Assembly (NCBI RefSeq): GCF_001592125.1
Contig: NZ_BCWI01000011.1
Span: 1 to 64,000 of the forward strand
Direction of reading: 5' to 3'
Length of the DNA stretch: 64,000 bases
Source: Microbacterium hominis NBRC 15708
Lineage (GTDB): Bacteria > Actinomycetota > Actinomycetes > Actinomycetales > Microbacteriaceae
The notes under the pieces: model-generated
Database searches by the model: none
What the model saw: the letters and a program-made list of their open reading frames with translations, nothing else
What the model was told of the DNA's origin: nothing
Position numbers and translations under genes: made by a program
Shown: positions 24,088-33,258 of the stretch, one piece after another
How positions within the stretch are numbered: the stretch's first letter is position 1
How the letters are laid out: each line of letters opens with the position of its first letter

Positions 24088-25641
24088 TCAGGTCGACTCC
24101 GCGAACTCCATCAACCGCTCGCCCGTGCGATCGAACACGGCGCCGCCGCCGAGGATGCCGGCGAGCAGCACCACCGCGCCGATGCCGATGCCGCCCCACA
24201 ACGCGGTCCACGACCACTGTTCGTCCACCGTCAGGGCGAGCCAGGCCCACCACAGCGCCGGAGCCCCGCACGCCAGCGCTCCCAGCATCACGACGCCCTG
24301 CGAGAGACCGCCGCCGGTGCGCTGCGGCTGCTGGAACGGACTGTCCCCGGGCCGGGAGACGGCGTAGGGAGCGATGACCGAGGCCAGGGAAGACAGGCCG
24401 AGTCCGCTGAGGAAGAGGCCGGCGCACACGCCGATCATCGCCGGGAGCATCGCCCACCGGCCGTGTATCGAGACGGTGACGGGGATCGCGACCGCCAGTA
24501 CCACGACGCCCACGAGGGAGATCGGGGCGAGCCGCCCGGCCCGGTCGGCCGCACCGCGCACCGCCCCGGCGATGTGCATCCACAGCGCCGTCGAGTCGTA
24601 CGCGAGGTCGTTGTGCGGCAGCCATCCGAGGAAGAGGGCGATGAGGGGCGCGGGGATGAGCACCGCCATCGACAGCGGCACCCCGACGAGCACGAGCGGC
24701 ACGATCGTCACGGCCGCGGCCACGGGCACGATGATCATGTTCACCAGGTAGCGCGGGTCGCGGAACCAGTAGATGAGACTCCGTGCGGCGACACCGCCCG
24801 CCGGCGTGCCTCCGGTCAGGTCGAACCATCCCAGACCGCGCCGCTCGCGCGTCGAGCCCGGGCGCTCCGTCGTCGTCATCAGGCGCCCGACGACCCAGAA
24901 CCAGCAGACCGCGAGAAGTGCAACCGTGAGGGCCGCCACGATCGCGGGCCCGAGCAGTCCGCCGTGGACGGCTCGGTGCGGGAGCGCCCAGGCCGCCCCG
25001 AACGGCGTCAGCGCCAGGACGTCGACCGCTTCGGTGAGGGCCGACGGGACGCCCTCGGCCCACTGCAGCGACGCGAGGAAGACGACGACGGGCACCACCA
25101 CCGCGATCACGGCGATGAGGAAGACACCCGTGAGCTCCCGCGACCGTCGCTCATGCAGGAGCCCTCCGATCGCGAGGGCGATCTTGGACAGGAGCAGGCA
25201 GGTGAGCACCCCGGCGATCGACGACAACACGACGACAGCCGCGGGCGCTCCGCGCTCAGACCAGAGGGTGGCCATCGCGATCGCGATCGCGATGAGCGCG
25301 ATCATCGGCACGCTGATCACGCTCGCCAGCAGCGTCGCGGCGGCCGTCGCACGCGGCGAGGCGCCGAGGACGGAGAACCGGCGCGGATCGAGCTGATCGT
25401 CCACGCCGCCGATGAGCGCCGTCACCAGGAAGCCGACGGTCAGAGCGGATGCCGCCACCATCGTGACGGCGAAGGCGGCCTCGTCCGACGACGAGCGCAG
25501 CCGCAGGGCGCCCGCCCACACGGCGCCGACGGCCAGCGCCACGAGCACGAACCCCACGACCGTTCGCACCGCCTGTCGGCGCTCGCCCCGCAGCGCACCG
25601 ATCAGCAGATCGAGCCTCAGTCGGAGAACGTGTGCAACCAC
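24088..25641 (-). CDS. ABC-2-like transporter permease
   Basis: A 517-residue polytopic membrane protein with about 12 hydrophobic segments in two halves. The GTG at 25641 has GGAGGGG 5 nt upstream and overlaps the end of the ATPase gene by 25 bp, so translation is coupled. Short basic segments between helices (DDQLDPRRFSVLG, YWFRDPRYLVNM) resemble permeases of multi-subunit exporters. The substrate is unknown. With the gene at 25617 it forms a two-gene exporter operon. Confidence 0.85.
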   Translation of the reverse strand: MVAHVLRLRLDLLIGALRGERRQAVRTVVGFVLVALAVGAVWAGALRLRSSSDEAAFAVTMVAASALTVGFLVTALIGGVDDQLDPRRFSVLGASPRATAAATLLASVISVPMIALIAIAIAMATLWSERGAPAAVVVLSSIAGVLTCLLLSKIALAIGGLLHERRSRELTGVFLIAVIAVVVPVVVFLASLQWAEGVPSALTEAVDVLALTPFGAAWALPHRAVHGGLLGPAIVAALTVALLAVCWFWVVGRLMTTTERPGSTRERRGLGWFDLTGGTPAGGVAARSLIYWFRDPRYLVNMIIVPVAAAVTIVPLVLVGVPLSMAVLIPAPLIALFLGWLPHNDLAYDSTALWMHIAGAVRGAADRAGRLAPISLVGVVVLAVAIPVTVSIHGRWAMLPAMIGVCAGLFLSGLGLSSLASVIAPYAVSRPGDSPFQQPQRTGGGLSQGVVMLGALACGAPALWWAWLALTVDEQWSWTALWGGIGIGAVVLLAGILGGGAVFDRTGERLMEFAEST

Positions 25642-27263
25642 TCGAGCCCCTCCGCGTCGCTGATGCCGCCCGAGAGCTCGATGAAACGCTCCTCGAGGGT
25701 GAGGTCGCCGCGGACCTCGTCCACCGTCCCCTCGGCCAGGACCCGACCTCCGACGATGACGGCCAGGCCGGAGCACACCCGCTCCACGAGCTCCATCCCG
25801 TGGCTGGAGAGCACGACCGTCCCCCCGTGGGCCACGTACGCGGAGAGGATGTCGAGGACGACCGCGGAGGACACCGGATCGACCGACTCGAACGGCTCGT
25901 CGAGCACCAGCACACGCGGCGAGTGGATCATCGCGCCGGCGAGCATGATCTTCTTCGTCATTCCCGCGGAGTAGTCCGACACGGGCCGCGCCAGGGCGTC
26001 GGTCAGGTCGAACGCGCGCGCGAGCTCGGCGCTGCGGCTCTCGACGACCGCGGAGCGCAGTCCCCTCAGCACGCCGTAGTAGTGCAGCAACTGGCGCCCG
26101 GTGAGCCGGTCGAACGTGCGGAGCCGGTCGGGGAGGATCCCCATCTGCTGCTTCGCGCGGCGCGGGTCCGCGGCGAGGTCGATGCCGGCGATCGCGATGT
26201 CGCCGCTGTCGGGGCGCAGCAGGCCCGCGATCATGGAGAGCGTGGTCGTCTTGCCGGCGCCGTTGGGACCCACGATCCCGTAGAAGGTCCCCGCCGGGAT
26301 GCGCAGGTCGATCGCGTCCACCGCGACCGTCGCGCCGAACGACTTCGTGACGCCCCGCACGTGCACGGCCGGCGTCGGCGATGCCGCCGCCTCGGACACG
26401 GCCTCTTCGCTCGCCACGACGAACACCTCGTCGGCCAGGTCTCCGAAGACCTCCGCCACCGACGGCTCGGGCACCTCTGCCGGGTCGTCTTCCCGCTCCG
26501 GTCCGGATGCCGGGGCGAGGTCAGGCTCGAGGTCGGCGGCGTCCGCTTCGGACTCCGCCTCCACAGCCTCCGGCTCTGGCTGCGCCAGCGGTTCCGGCTC
26601 CACAGCGTCCGGCTCGGGCTCGGGCTCGGACTCCGCCTCCACCGCCTCGGGCTCCGGCTCCGGCTCTGCGGCATCCGCTTCGGACTCCGCCTCCACCGCC
26701 TCGGGCTCCGGGTCCGCGGCATCCGCTTCGGACTCCGCCACAGGCTCAGGCTCTACGGTCTCAGCAGCGGTCTCGGTCTCTGCCACATCCGCGGATTCCG
26801 GCTCCGGCTCGACAGCGGACTCGGCGACCTCGGTTTCGGGCTCGGAATGCGGGCGCGCCGGTTCTGCGACGTCCGCCTGCGACTCGACCGCGTCCGGCAC
26901 CGGGACGTGCTCCTCGGTGTCCGCGGCCGGCTCCTCGACCGTCGGCGCGGTGTCGGAATCGGCGGGCGCGATCACCGAGCGATCGGCCGCGGCGGCCTCG
27001 AAGCGCGCCGCGGCGATCTCCGGGGCGATCTCGGGGCGCGGCGGCGTCGCGACCTTCGGCTTCCGCGCGCGCGGCGCACGCTTCGCCGGCGGGCGGCGCG
27101 GGCGCGGAGCGGCGGGCGCCGGAGCATCGACGGCGGGCGCCTCGTCGGCATCCGAGGGCGTCCGATCGAGCCGAGCGGCGGCCTCCGCAGCGGCGACCGG
27201 GGGCAGCGGCGGCAGGGCGTGCACGCCGTCGTCGTCCTGGGGGATCGGCTGGGGGGCGCTCAC
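25617..27263 (-). CDS. ABC transporter ATPase with long acidic N-terminal extension
   Basis: A 548-residue protein. Residues 1-297 are disordered: a Pro/Ala start, a basic patch at about 54-70 (PRPRRPPAKRAPRARKPK), then a Glu/Ala/Pro stretch in which EAVEAESE recurs at about 188, 207 and 232. The ABC domain begins near 298 with Walker A GPNGAGKTTT (332-341), signature YSAGMTKK in place of LSGGQ, Walker B VLVLDEPFE and switch His in LSSHGMELV. Ordinary relatives are about 250-300 residues. The GTG at 27263 is 6 nt from TAGGTT, supporting the long form. It energises the permease encoded downstream. Confidence 0.85.
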   Translation of the reverse strand: MSAPQPIPQDDDGVHALPPLPPVAAAEAAARLDRTPSDADEAPAVDAPAPAAPRPRRPPAKRAPRARKPKVATPPRPEIAPEIAAARFEAAAADRSVIAPADSDTAPTVEEPAADTEEHVPVPDAVESQADVAEPARPHSEPETEVAESAVEPEPESADVAETETAAETVEPEPVAESEADAADPEPEAVEAESEADAAEPEPEPEAVEAESEPEPEPDAVEPEPLAQPEPEAVEAESEADAADLEPDLAPASGPEREDDPAEVPEPSVAEVFGDLADEVFVVASEEAVSEAAASPTPAVHVRGVTKSFGATVAVDAIDLRIPAGTFYGIVGPNGAGKTTTLSMIAGLLRPDSGDIAIAGIDLAADPRRAKQQMGILPDRLRTFDRLTGRQLLHYYGVLRGLRSAVVESRSAELARAFDLTDALARPVSDYSAGMTKKIMLAGAMIHSPRVLVLDEPFESVDPVSSAVVLDILSAYVAHGGTVVLSSHGMELVERVCSGLAVIVGGRVLAEGTVDEVRGDLTLEERFIELSGGISDAEGLEWLHTFSD

Positions 27264-27269
27264 CCGACA

Positions 27270-27275
27270 AACCTA
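27270..27275 (-). promoter_or_regulatory. Leaderless -10 of the ABC operon
   Basis: TAGGTT on the minus strand ends 6 nt before the GTG at 27263. This supports the very long reading frame of the ATPase rather than an internal start. Confidence 0.5.
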
Positions 27276-27461
27276 GCAAGCACGCCCGACGATTGCCGCG
27301 AGTCGTCCACAGAGCGTGACAATGCGTGCGGTTCGCGGGGCGAAAATGCGACGGATCAGCCACTTCCCGCACCTTCCCAGGTCGAGCCGGTACCATAGCC
27401 GAAGCACAAGGAAGTGGCTGAACGCCGAATACTCCGTGAACACTTCCCCGGGAGCACACTC

Positions 27462-28154
27462 GTGACACTTCAGACCGTCATCCTCGCAGCGGGCATGGGC
27501 TCGCGCCTCGGGCGCTCGCTGCCCAAGCCGCTCACCGCACTCAGCGACGGCCGCACCATCATGCAGCAGCAGCACGACAACATCCGCGCCGCCTTCGGAT
27601 CGGCCGCCCGCATCACGACCGTCGTGGGCTACCGCGCCGAGGCCATCGTCGATGCGTTCCCCGACTCCGAGTACGTCTACAACGAGCGCTACGACCAGAC
27701 CAACACGTCCAAGAGCCTTCTGCGGGCCCTCCGCGCGACGGGGCGCGCCGGGGTCCTGTGGCTCAACGGCGACGTCGTCTTCGACCCGCGGGTGCTCGGC
27801 CGGGCCCGCCCCCTGATCGATGCCGAGCAGTCCTTCGCGACCGTCAACACCTCCTCGGTCAGCGACGAGGAGGTCAAGTACACGGTGTCCTCGGAGGGCT
27901 TCATCGCCGAGCTGTCGAAGACCGTCCGCGGCGGCGTGGGTGAAGCGGTCGGGATCAACTACATCTCCGCGGCCGACAAGCGCGCACTGATCGCACAGCT
28001 GAGCCGCGTCGACGACCAGGACTACTTCGAGCGCGGGCTCGAGCTCGCCATCGCCGAGAACGGCCTTCTGCTCGAACCGCTCGACATCTCCGACCTCTAT
28101 GCCGTCGAGGTCGACTTCGCGGAAGATCTGGAACGCGCCAACCAGTTCGTCTGA
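27462..28154 (+). CDS. Nucleotidyltransferase (LicC/GlmU N-terminal type)
   Basis: A 230-residue nucleotide-sugar or nucleotide-alcohol pyrophosphorylase. The signature LAAGMGSRLGRSLPKPL opens the protein, and LNGDVVFDP supplies the metal-binding Asp. SVSDEEVKY and GEAVGINYIS match the LicC-like subgroup that makes CDP- or NDP-linked head groups. The GTG at 27462 follows GGGAG. Three CDP-glycerol-transferase-like genes lie 3-8 kb away, so a role in teichoic-acid-type precursor supply is possible but not shown. Confidence 0.8.
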   Translation: MTLQTVILAAGMGSRLGRSLPKPLTALSDGRTIMQQQHDNIRAAFGSAARITTVVGYRAEAIVDAFPDSEYVYNERYDQTNTSKSLLRALRATGRAGVLWLNGDVVFDPRVLGRARPLIDAEQSFATVNTSSVSDEEVKYTVSSEGFIAELSKTVRGGVGEAVGINYISAADKRALIAQLSRVDDQDYFERGLELAIAENGLLLEPLDISDLYAVEVDFAEDLERANQFV

Positions 28155-28221
28155 CCGGACGATCGACGACACCCCGACCGCTCAGCCGCCGCTCAGGGGC
28201 CGTCCATAGGATCGTGCCGAC

Positions 28222-29154
28222 ATGGCCAAGATCCATCGCATCCACTCCCTCCCCGACGACGCGCCGTGGGACGGTGGCCTTCCTCCGGAAGGATCGCCCG
28301 AGCACCCGCGCACCGTGCGGGCGCTCGATCGGATGCTGCAGGTCCAGCGCCCGGTCGTGATCGCGCACCTGCGCAGCATCCGTCTACGCCATCCCGAGGC
28401 GACGACGGCGCAGATCGTCCGGATGCTGGAGCGGCGCTACCTGGCAGCGGTGACCACCGGCGGCGCCGCCGTCGGCGCGACCGCGGTCGTACCCGGCATC
28501 GGGACCGGGGTCACCCTGGCCCTCTCGGGCATCGAGACCGTCGGGTTCCTGGAGGCTACGGCACTGTTCGCCCAGTCGCTCGCCGAGCTGCACGGCATCC
28601 GCGTGGACAATCCCGATCGCGCCCGCGCGCTCGTGCTGACGCTGATGCTCGGCCAGGAGGGTGTCGACCTCGTCGCGCAGCTCGGGCGACAGGTCGCCGG
28701 CACCGGTGGCTCGCGGACCTCGTACTGGGGCGAGCTCGTGACGAAGTCGCTGCCCCGCGCGGCCGTCGGCCCGCTCGTCGACCGGCTCAAGTCGTCCTTC
28801 ATCCGGCAGTTCGCGACCAAGGGCAGCGCCTCGGTCATCGGCAAGGCGCTCCCCTTCGGCATCGGTGCGGCCATCGGCGGAACCGGAAACCACCTGCTCG
28901 GCCGCCGCGTGGTGGTGGGATCCCACCGCGCGTTCGGTCTGCCGCCCGTCGCGTACCCGGCGGAGCTCGAGCCGCGCCCCGGCACCGAGCGGCTCGAGCG
29001 CTCCGCGTTCGGCACGGTCCGGCGCGCCGGCGAGGCGATCGGTGCGGGCGGACGTCGCGCGGCCGGCGCCCTGGGCGCCGCCGCCGGCGCGGTCGGAGCG
29101 AAGGCCCGCCGCGGTGGCCGCTCGGCGGCGGACGGCGCTGCCGCGGGAGACTGA
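28222..29154 (+). CDS. Membrane-associated protein of unknown function
   Basis: A 310-residue protein. An N-terminal charged helical part (about 1-70) is followed by a Gly/Ala-rich hydrophobic hairpin (TTGGAAVGATAVVPGIGTG), a central helical domain (90-200), a second Gly-rich hydrophobic segment (ALPFGIGAAIGGTGNHLLG), and an Ala/Gly/Arg-rich tail that is probably disordered. The layout recalls EcsC-like proteins only weakly. A TAGGAT hexamer lies 9 nt before the ATG. Function unknown. Confidence 0.7.
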   Translation: MAKIHRIHSLPDDAPWDGGLPPEGSPEHPRTVRALDRMLQVQRPVVIAHLRSIRLRHPEATTAQIVRMLERRYLAAVTTGGAAVGATAVVPGIGTGVTLALSGIETVGFLEATALFAQSLAELHGIRVDNPDRARALVLTLMLGQEGVDLVAQLGRQVAGTGGSRTSYWGELVTKSLPRAAVGPLVDRLKSSFIRQFATKGSASVIGKALPFGIGAAIGGTGNHLLGRRVVVGSHRAFGLPPVAYPAELEPRPGTERLERSAFGTVRRAGEAIGAGGRRAAGALGAAAGAVGAKARRGGRSAADGAAAGD

Positions 29155-29211
29155 CGATCGCGTCGCGCGAGACGCGCCCGGCGGGGGCGCCCCCGCGACG
29201 CCGGGGTCGCG

Positions 29212-29217
29212 CACAAT
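29212..29217 (+). promoter_or_regulatory. Leaderless -10 of the small acidic protein gene
   Basis: CACAAT ends 6 nt before the ATG at 29224; GGAG also lies in the 6-nt gap. Confidence 0.4.
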
Positions 29218-29223
29218 GGAGCC

Positions 29224-29421
29224 ATGGGTATCTTCCAGAGTCGTCCCGAAGAGCCGACCGAATGGGGCGGTCTGCCCTCCGAGCCGGTCGATGAGCAGCA
29301 GCCCGCGGAGGTGCTGCCGCCCCCGGTCGACGATCTCGGTGTCTTCGGTGCCGCCGGCGTCGCATTCTCCGTGCCGGTGGAGGTCCTGGTCCAGGACGAG
29401 GAGTCGACGCCAGAGGACTGA
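29224..29421 (+). CDS. Small acidic protein of unknown function
   Basis: A 65-residue acidic protein (start MGIFQSRPEEPTEWGG, Glu/Asp-rich end). No motif recognised and no membrane segment. The promoter-like CACAAT and the start context support expression. It lies 69 bp after the previous gene and 56 bp before the maltokinase-like gene. Confidence 0.6.
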   Translation: MGIFQSRPEEPTEWGGLPSEPVDEQQPAEVLPPPVDDLGVFGAAGVAFSVPVEVLVQDEESTPED

Positions 29422-29465
29422 CGACGCCTCGGCGCGGCTTTCTCGACACCCGACGGCGCGCTGGC

Positions 29466-29471
29466 TAGCCT
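29466..29471 (+). promoter_or_regulatory. Leaderless -10 of the maltokinase-like gene
   Basis: TAGCCT ends 6 nt before the ATG at 29478. Confidence 0.5.
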
Positions 29472-29477
29472 CGACCC

Positions 29478-30776
29478 ATGCAGACGACGCTGAGGCATCT
29501 GGCCGCATGGATGCCGCAGCAGAGGTGGTACACCCCGACGGGCGGTGAGCCGCGGCTGCGCGTGCTGGCCGAGCGGCGGCTCTCGAGCTCCGCTCCCGAC
29601 GTCGACGTGCAGCTGCTGATCGTCGGCGACGGAGACGACGCCGACGCGATCGTGTATCAGGTCCCCCTCGTGTGGCGGCCTCGCACCGGCGAGCCGGGAC
29701 CGTCCCACACCGTCGGCGTCGACGATGATCGGCTCCTCGTCGACGGCCCCCACGATCCCGCCTTCACGGCGGCGCTGCTCGTCGAGCTGGGTCGCCCCGA
29801 TCTCGCCGGACCGGCGAGCGTGCTCACGGGCGAGCAGTCGAACACGTCCGTGATCTTCCGGCCCTCCCACGCCGCGCCCGTCATCTGCAAGGTGTTCCGT
29901 CGGCTTCATCCGGGCATCAATCCGGACATCGAGCTGCAGTCGGCGCTCGCGGCCGCGGGCTCTGCGCACGTCCCGCCCGTGATCGGTCACCTCGACGGCG
30001 AGTGGACGTCGACCGCCCCCGGCGAGCCCGCCGTCCGCGGATCGCTCGCGTTCGCCCAGGAGTTCCTCCCCGATGTCGAGGACGCCTGGCGCGTGGCGCT
30101 CGCGGCCGCCGCGGTCAGCGCCGACTTCTCGGCCGAAGCGCAATCGCTGGGACGCGCGACCGCCGATGTCCATCGCGATCTCGCCCACCTGTTCCCGACC
30201 CCGCCCGCCGACGCCGATGCGCGGCGCTCGATCGTCGCGGCGTGGCGCCGGCGCCTGTCGATCGCGGTCGCGGAGGTGCCCGCGCTCGGCGCGTTCCACG
30301 ATGCGGTCGCGCGCATCTACGCGCGCGCCGAGGCCGCGCCCTGGCCGCACCTGCAACGCGTGCACGGCGACTACCACCTCGGCCAGGTCCTGCACTCCCC
30401 CACCCGCGGCTGGATGCTCCTCGACTTCGAGGGCGAGCCGATGCGCCCGATCTCCGAACGGCGCGCCCCCGACCTGGCGCTGAGGGACATCGCCGGGATG
30501 CTGCGCTCGTTCGACTACGTCGCGGGCTCGCTCCGCCTCCAGCGCGGGCCGCACCAGCTCGACGCCACGGCCGACGCCGCCGCCGACGCGTGGGCGCTCG
30601 CCGCCCGCACGAGCTTCCTCACCGGGTACGGCTCCACGTTCGCCGACCCGTCGGGTGCTCTCCTCGACGCGCTCGAGCTCGACAAGGCCGTGTACGAAGC
30701 GATCTACGAGGCGCGCCACCGTCCGGCGTGGCTCGCGATACCGCTGGCGGCGGTGGCGCGGCTCGTCACGCGCTGA
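29478..30776 (+). CDS. Maltokinase/glucosamine-kinase-like phosphotransferase
   Basis: A 432-residue kinase with the maltokinase N-terminal cap (MPQQRWYTPTGG, then a beta-rich domain) and a eukaryotic-kinase-like C-lobe: RVHGDYHLGQVL supplies the catalytic Asp and LLDFEGEP the metal-binding Asp. Maltokinase phosphorylates maltose to maltose-1-phosphate in the TreS-Mak-GlgE route; close relatives phosphorylate glucosamine. No treS, glgE or glgB is adjacent, so the substrate is open. Length is similar to mycobacterial Mak. Convergent with a CDP-glycerol-transferase gene, 6 bp apart. Confidence 0.8.
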   Translation: MQTTLRHLAAWMPQQRWYTPTGGEPRLRVLAERRLSSSAPDVDVQLLIVGDGDDADAIVYQVPLVWRPRTGEPGPSHTVGVDDDRLLVDGPHDPAFTAALLVELGRPDLAGPASVLTGEQSNTSVIFRPSHAAPVICKVFRRLHPGINPDIELQSALAAAGSAHVPPVIGHLDGEWTSTAPGEPAVRGSLAFAQEFLPDVEDAWRVALAAAAVSADFSAEAQSLGRATADVHRDLAHLFPTPPADADARRSIVAAWRRRLSIAVAEVPALGAFHDAVARIYARAEAAPWPHLQRVHGDYHLGQVLHSPTRGWMLLDFEGEPMRPISERRAPDLALRDIAGMLRSFDYVAGSLRLQRGPHQLDATADAAADAWALAARTSFLTGYGSTFADPSGALLDALELDKAVYEAIYEARHRPAWLAIPLAAVARLVTR

Positions 30777-30782
30777 GCGCGC

Positions 30783-32048
30783 TCAGCCCTCCACACCGGC
30801 CGAAGGCCCGGACGCCGCGTCCGCGCGCGTCGCGGCATCCCACGTCTCCCACCGTCGCATGAGCTCGGCGATGGCGGCCTCGAACCGCGCGGATGCCGCA
30901 CCCGGCGCCGTGTCGCCGAAGTACCGCTGCACCCACCGCGCGAGACGCGCGGCCGCGTCAGGGTCGTCGAGCACCCGCGTGATGCGGTCGTCGACGTCGG
31001 CCGCACCGGCGGCATCCAGCCACTCGGCATCCGACAGATACCCGTTCGTATCGACGTCGGCGGCGGGATCGACCGGGCGCGTGATCAGCAGGGGCTTGCT
31101 CGTCGCGAGGCGGTCGTAGACCATCGCGGAGATGTCGACGACGGCGATGTCGGCGGCGAGGAGCTGCCAGCCCAGCTCTCCCCCGGCGTCGACGACGTGC
31201 CGGGCCGTCGGATCGGACGCGTTCGCAGCCGTGATGGCGGCCACGATGCGCGCGTTCGCCGCGCCGTACTCCGGGTCGACGACGCCCGAGCGGGGGTGGG
31301 GACGGTAGATGAGACGGTACCGGGGCGACGACAGCAGCGCCGCGACGAGGGCCTCCCCGTGGCTGCGGAGAGAGCCGTAACGGGCCGCCGGACGATCGCC
31401 CTCCCAGGTCGGCGCGTAGAGCACCACCGTGCGCTCGTCGGGCGCATACGGCGGCTCACCGACGTAGTGATCGGTCTGGGGACGGCCGACGGCGATCGTG
31501 CGCCGATCGACGTCGTAGTCCCACAGCGTCCGTGAGAGGCGATCGCGCGCCGCCTCCCCCGCGACCAGGGCGTAGTCGTACGCCTTGAACTGGTTCGTGG
31601 TCATGTACATCTTGTCGGACTCGCCGTGGTTGATGAACACGTGCCAGCGGCGACCGTACCGGAACATCTGGAAGTTCCGCGTGTTCTGGTTGACGTAGAG
31701 GACCACCCGGATGTCCTGCTGCGCGATGTAGCGCTCGAGGTCGCGCACCTTCGGGACGAACGCGACGGGCAGGGCGTCGTCGGCCAGGAGCGCCCGCGCA
31801 CCCGTCGCGTGCCGGCTGAGCACCACGACCGGCCACCGCCCGGCGAGGGCGGCCAGCGGCCGATACCACTGACGGATCTGGTACATGTTCACGTCGCCGT
31901 CGGCGAAGTACACCGCGATGCGGAAGTGGGCCGGCGGTGCCGGGGGCCGCGCAGCCTGTTCGCGGCGCACCTCCCGCAGTGCCGACCGTCCGTTGGCCAC
32001 GCGCCGCAGCAGCGAGCGGGCGCGGCGTGCCTCGGAGACGATTCCCAT
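30783..32048 (-). CDS. CDP-glycerol glycerophosphotransferase-family protein 1
   Basis: A 421-residue GT-B-like enzyme of the TagB/TagF group, which adds glycerol- or ribitol-phosphate units to teichoic acids or glycolipids. Markers are HVFINHGESDKMY, VVLYAPTWEGD, LIYRPHPRSG, and VVDISAMVYDRLATSKPLLI, where DxSSxxxD-like sequence reads DISAMVYD. It is probably a peripheral membrane protein on the cytosolic face. The ATG at 32048 lies 6 nt from TAGGCT. It is divergent from the GT2 gene at 32104. Confidence 0.85.
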   Translation of the reverse strand: MGIVSEARRARSLLRRVANGRSALREVRREQAARPPAPPAHFRIAVYFADGDVNMYQIRQWYRPLAALAGRWPVVVLSRHATGARALLADDALPVAFVPKVRDLERYIAQQDIRVVLYVNQNTRNFQMFRYGRRWHVFINHGESDKMYMTTNQFKAYDYALVAGEAARDRLSRTLWDYDVDRRTIAVGRPQTDHYVGEPPYAPDERTVVLYAPTWEGDRPAARYGSLRSHGEALVAALLSSPRYRLIYRPHPRSGVVDPEYGAANARIVAAITAANASDPTARHVVDAGGELGWQLLAADIAVVDISAMVYDRLATSKPLLITRPVDPAADVDTNGYLSDAEWLDAAGAADVDDRITRVLDDPDAAARLARWVQRYFGDTAPGAASARFEAAIAELMRRWETWDAATRADAASGPSAGVEG

Positions 32049-32054
32049 CCCTCC

Positions 32055-32060
32055 AGCCTA
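32055..32060 (-). promoter_or_regulatory. Leaderless -10 of the CDP-glycerol transferase 1 gene
   Basis: TAGGCT on the minus strand ends 6 nt before the ATG at 32048. GGAGGG fills the 6-nt gap, so a ribosome-binding role for a longer transcript is also possible. Confidence 0.45.
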
Positions 32061-32103
32061 CGGCGGCCGCGCCGGTGCGCCCCCGGCATGGGATGATCGT
32101 CGG

Positions 32104-33195
32104 ATGCACTCCGTCGCGGCACGTTCCCGGGACGCGCGGGTGCCGTCCCCGGATGCCGGGGTCAGCTTCGTGATGCCCGTGCTCAACGAGCAGGCGTATC
32201 TGACCCGCGCCGTCGAGAGCGCGCTCGCCCAGGAGACGGCCGGCCCCAGCGAGGTCATCCTCGCTCTCGGACCGTCCACCGACGCGACCGACGCGATCGC
32301 CGCGGAGCTGGCGGCGCGCGACCCGCGGGTACGCCTCATCCGCAACCCGGCCGCCGACATCCCGGTGGGCCTGAACCTCGCCATCCGAGCGGCCCACTAC
32401 CCGACGATCGTGCGCGTGGACGCGCACTCGGAGCTCGAACCCGGATACGCGCAGCGCGCGCTGGACACCCTGGCGCGGGTGCGTGCGGCCAACGTCGGCG
32501 GAGTCATGCGCGCGGACGGCCGCACCGGCTTCCAGCGTGCCGTCGCCCGCGCGTACAACGCCCGTGTGGGCCTCGGCGGCGGCGCCTACCATTCGGGCGG
32601 CCGTGCGGGTCCGGCCGAGTCGGCCTATCTCGGCGTGATCCGGCGCGACGTGCTCGACGAGGTCGGGCTGTTCGACGAGACCATCCGCCGCGGGGAGGAC
32701 TGGGAGCTCAATCTGCGCATCCGACGCGCCGGCTACCGCGTGTGGTTCGATCCCGAGCTGGCCGTCACGTACTGGCCGCGCGAGCGTTGGACGCGACTGG
32801 CGCGGCAGTTCCGCTCGACGGGAACCTGGCGCGGCGAGCTCGTGCGCCGATACGGTCGCCGCAACTCGCTGCGCTTCTTCGCGCCGCCCGCCCTGGTGCT
32901 CACCACCGTCGCCGCCCTCGTCGTCGGCGTCCTCCAGGCGACGGGCGTCCTCAGCGGCATCCCGGCGCTTGCGGCCTCCGTCGTGTACGCGCCGCTCGCG
33001 GCATACGCGCTGGTGGTGGTCGGCTGGGCGCTGAGCCCGGCCGCGGGTCCCGGCATCCGGGAGCGGCTCTGGGGCCTGGTGGTGCTGCCGACCATGCACG
33101 TCGCGTGGGGCGTCGGCTTCCTCATCGGTGCCGCTCGCGGCGCGCGCGAGAACATCGACACGTCGCGTCTGGATCGCAACACGCCGCTGCCCTGA
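32104..33195 (+). CDS. Membrane glycosyltransferase, family 2
   Basis: A 363-residue GT-A glycosyltransferase. The catalytic domain opens VSFVMPVLNEQAYLTRAVES, with VRVDAHSELEPGY (DxD-like metal site), GVIRRDVLDEVGLFDE and RGEDWELNLRIRRAGY (ED general base). Two or three C-terminal hydrophobic helices (about 265-340) anchor it. Such enzymes make exopolysaccharide or glycosylate envelope lipids. The ATG at 32104 has GATGAT 6 nt upstream. Its position among three CDP-glycerol transferases suggests a shared envelope-polymer pathway. Confidence 0.85.
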   Translation: MHSVAARSRDARVPSPDAGVSFVMPVLNEQAYLTRAVESALAQETAGPSEVILALGPSTDATDAIAAELAARDPRVRLIRNPAADIPVGLNLAIRAAHYPTIVRVDAHSELEPGYAQRALDTLARVRAANVGGVMRADGRTGFQRAVARAYNARVGLGGGAYHSGGRAGPAESAYLGVIRRDVLDEVGLFDETIRRGEDWELNLRIRRAGYRVWFDPELAVTYWPRERWTRLARQFRSTGTWRGELVRRYGRRNSLRFFAPPALVLTTVAALVVGVLQATGVLSGIPALAASVVYAPLAAYALVVVGWALSPAAGPGIRERLWGLVVLPTMHVAWGVGFLIGAARGARENIDTSRLDRNTPLP

Positions 33196-33258
33196 CACCG
33201 CTGCCCCGGAACGCCGCTGCCCTCACGCGACCCGACCCCGCGGCATGCGCCGGCCCGA

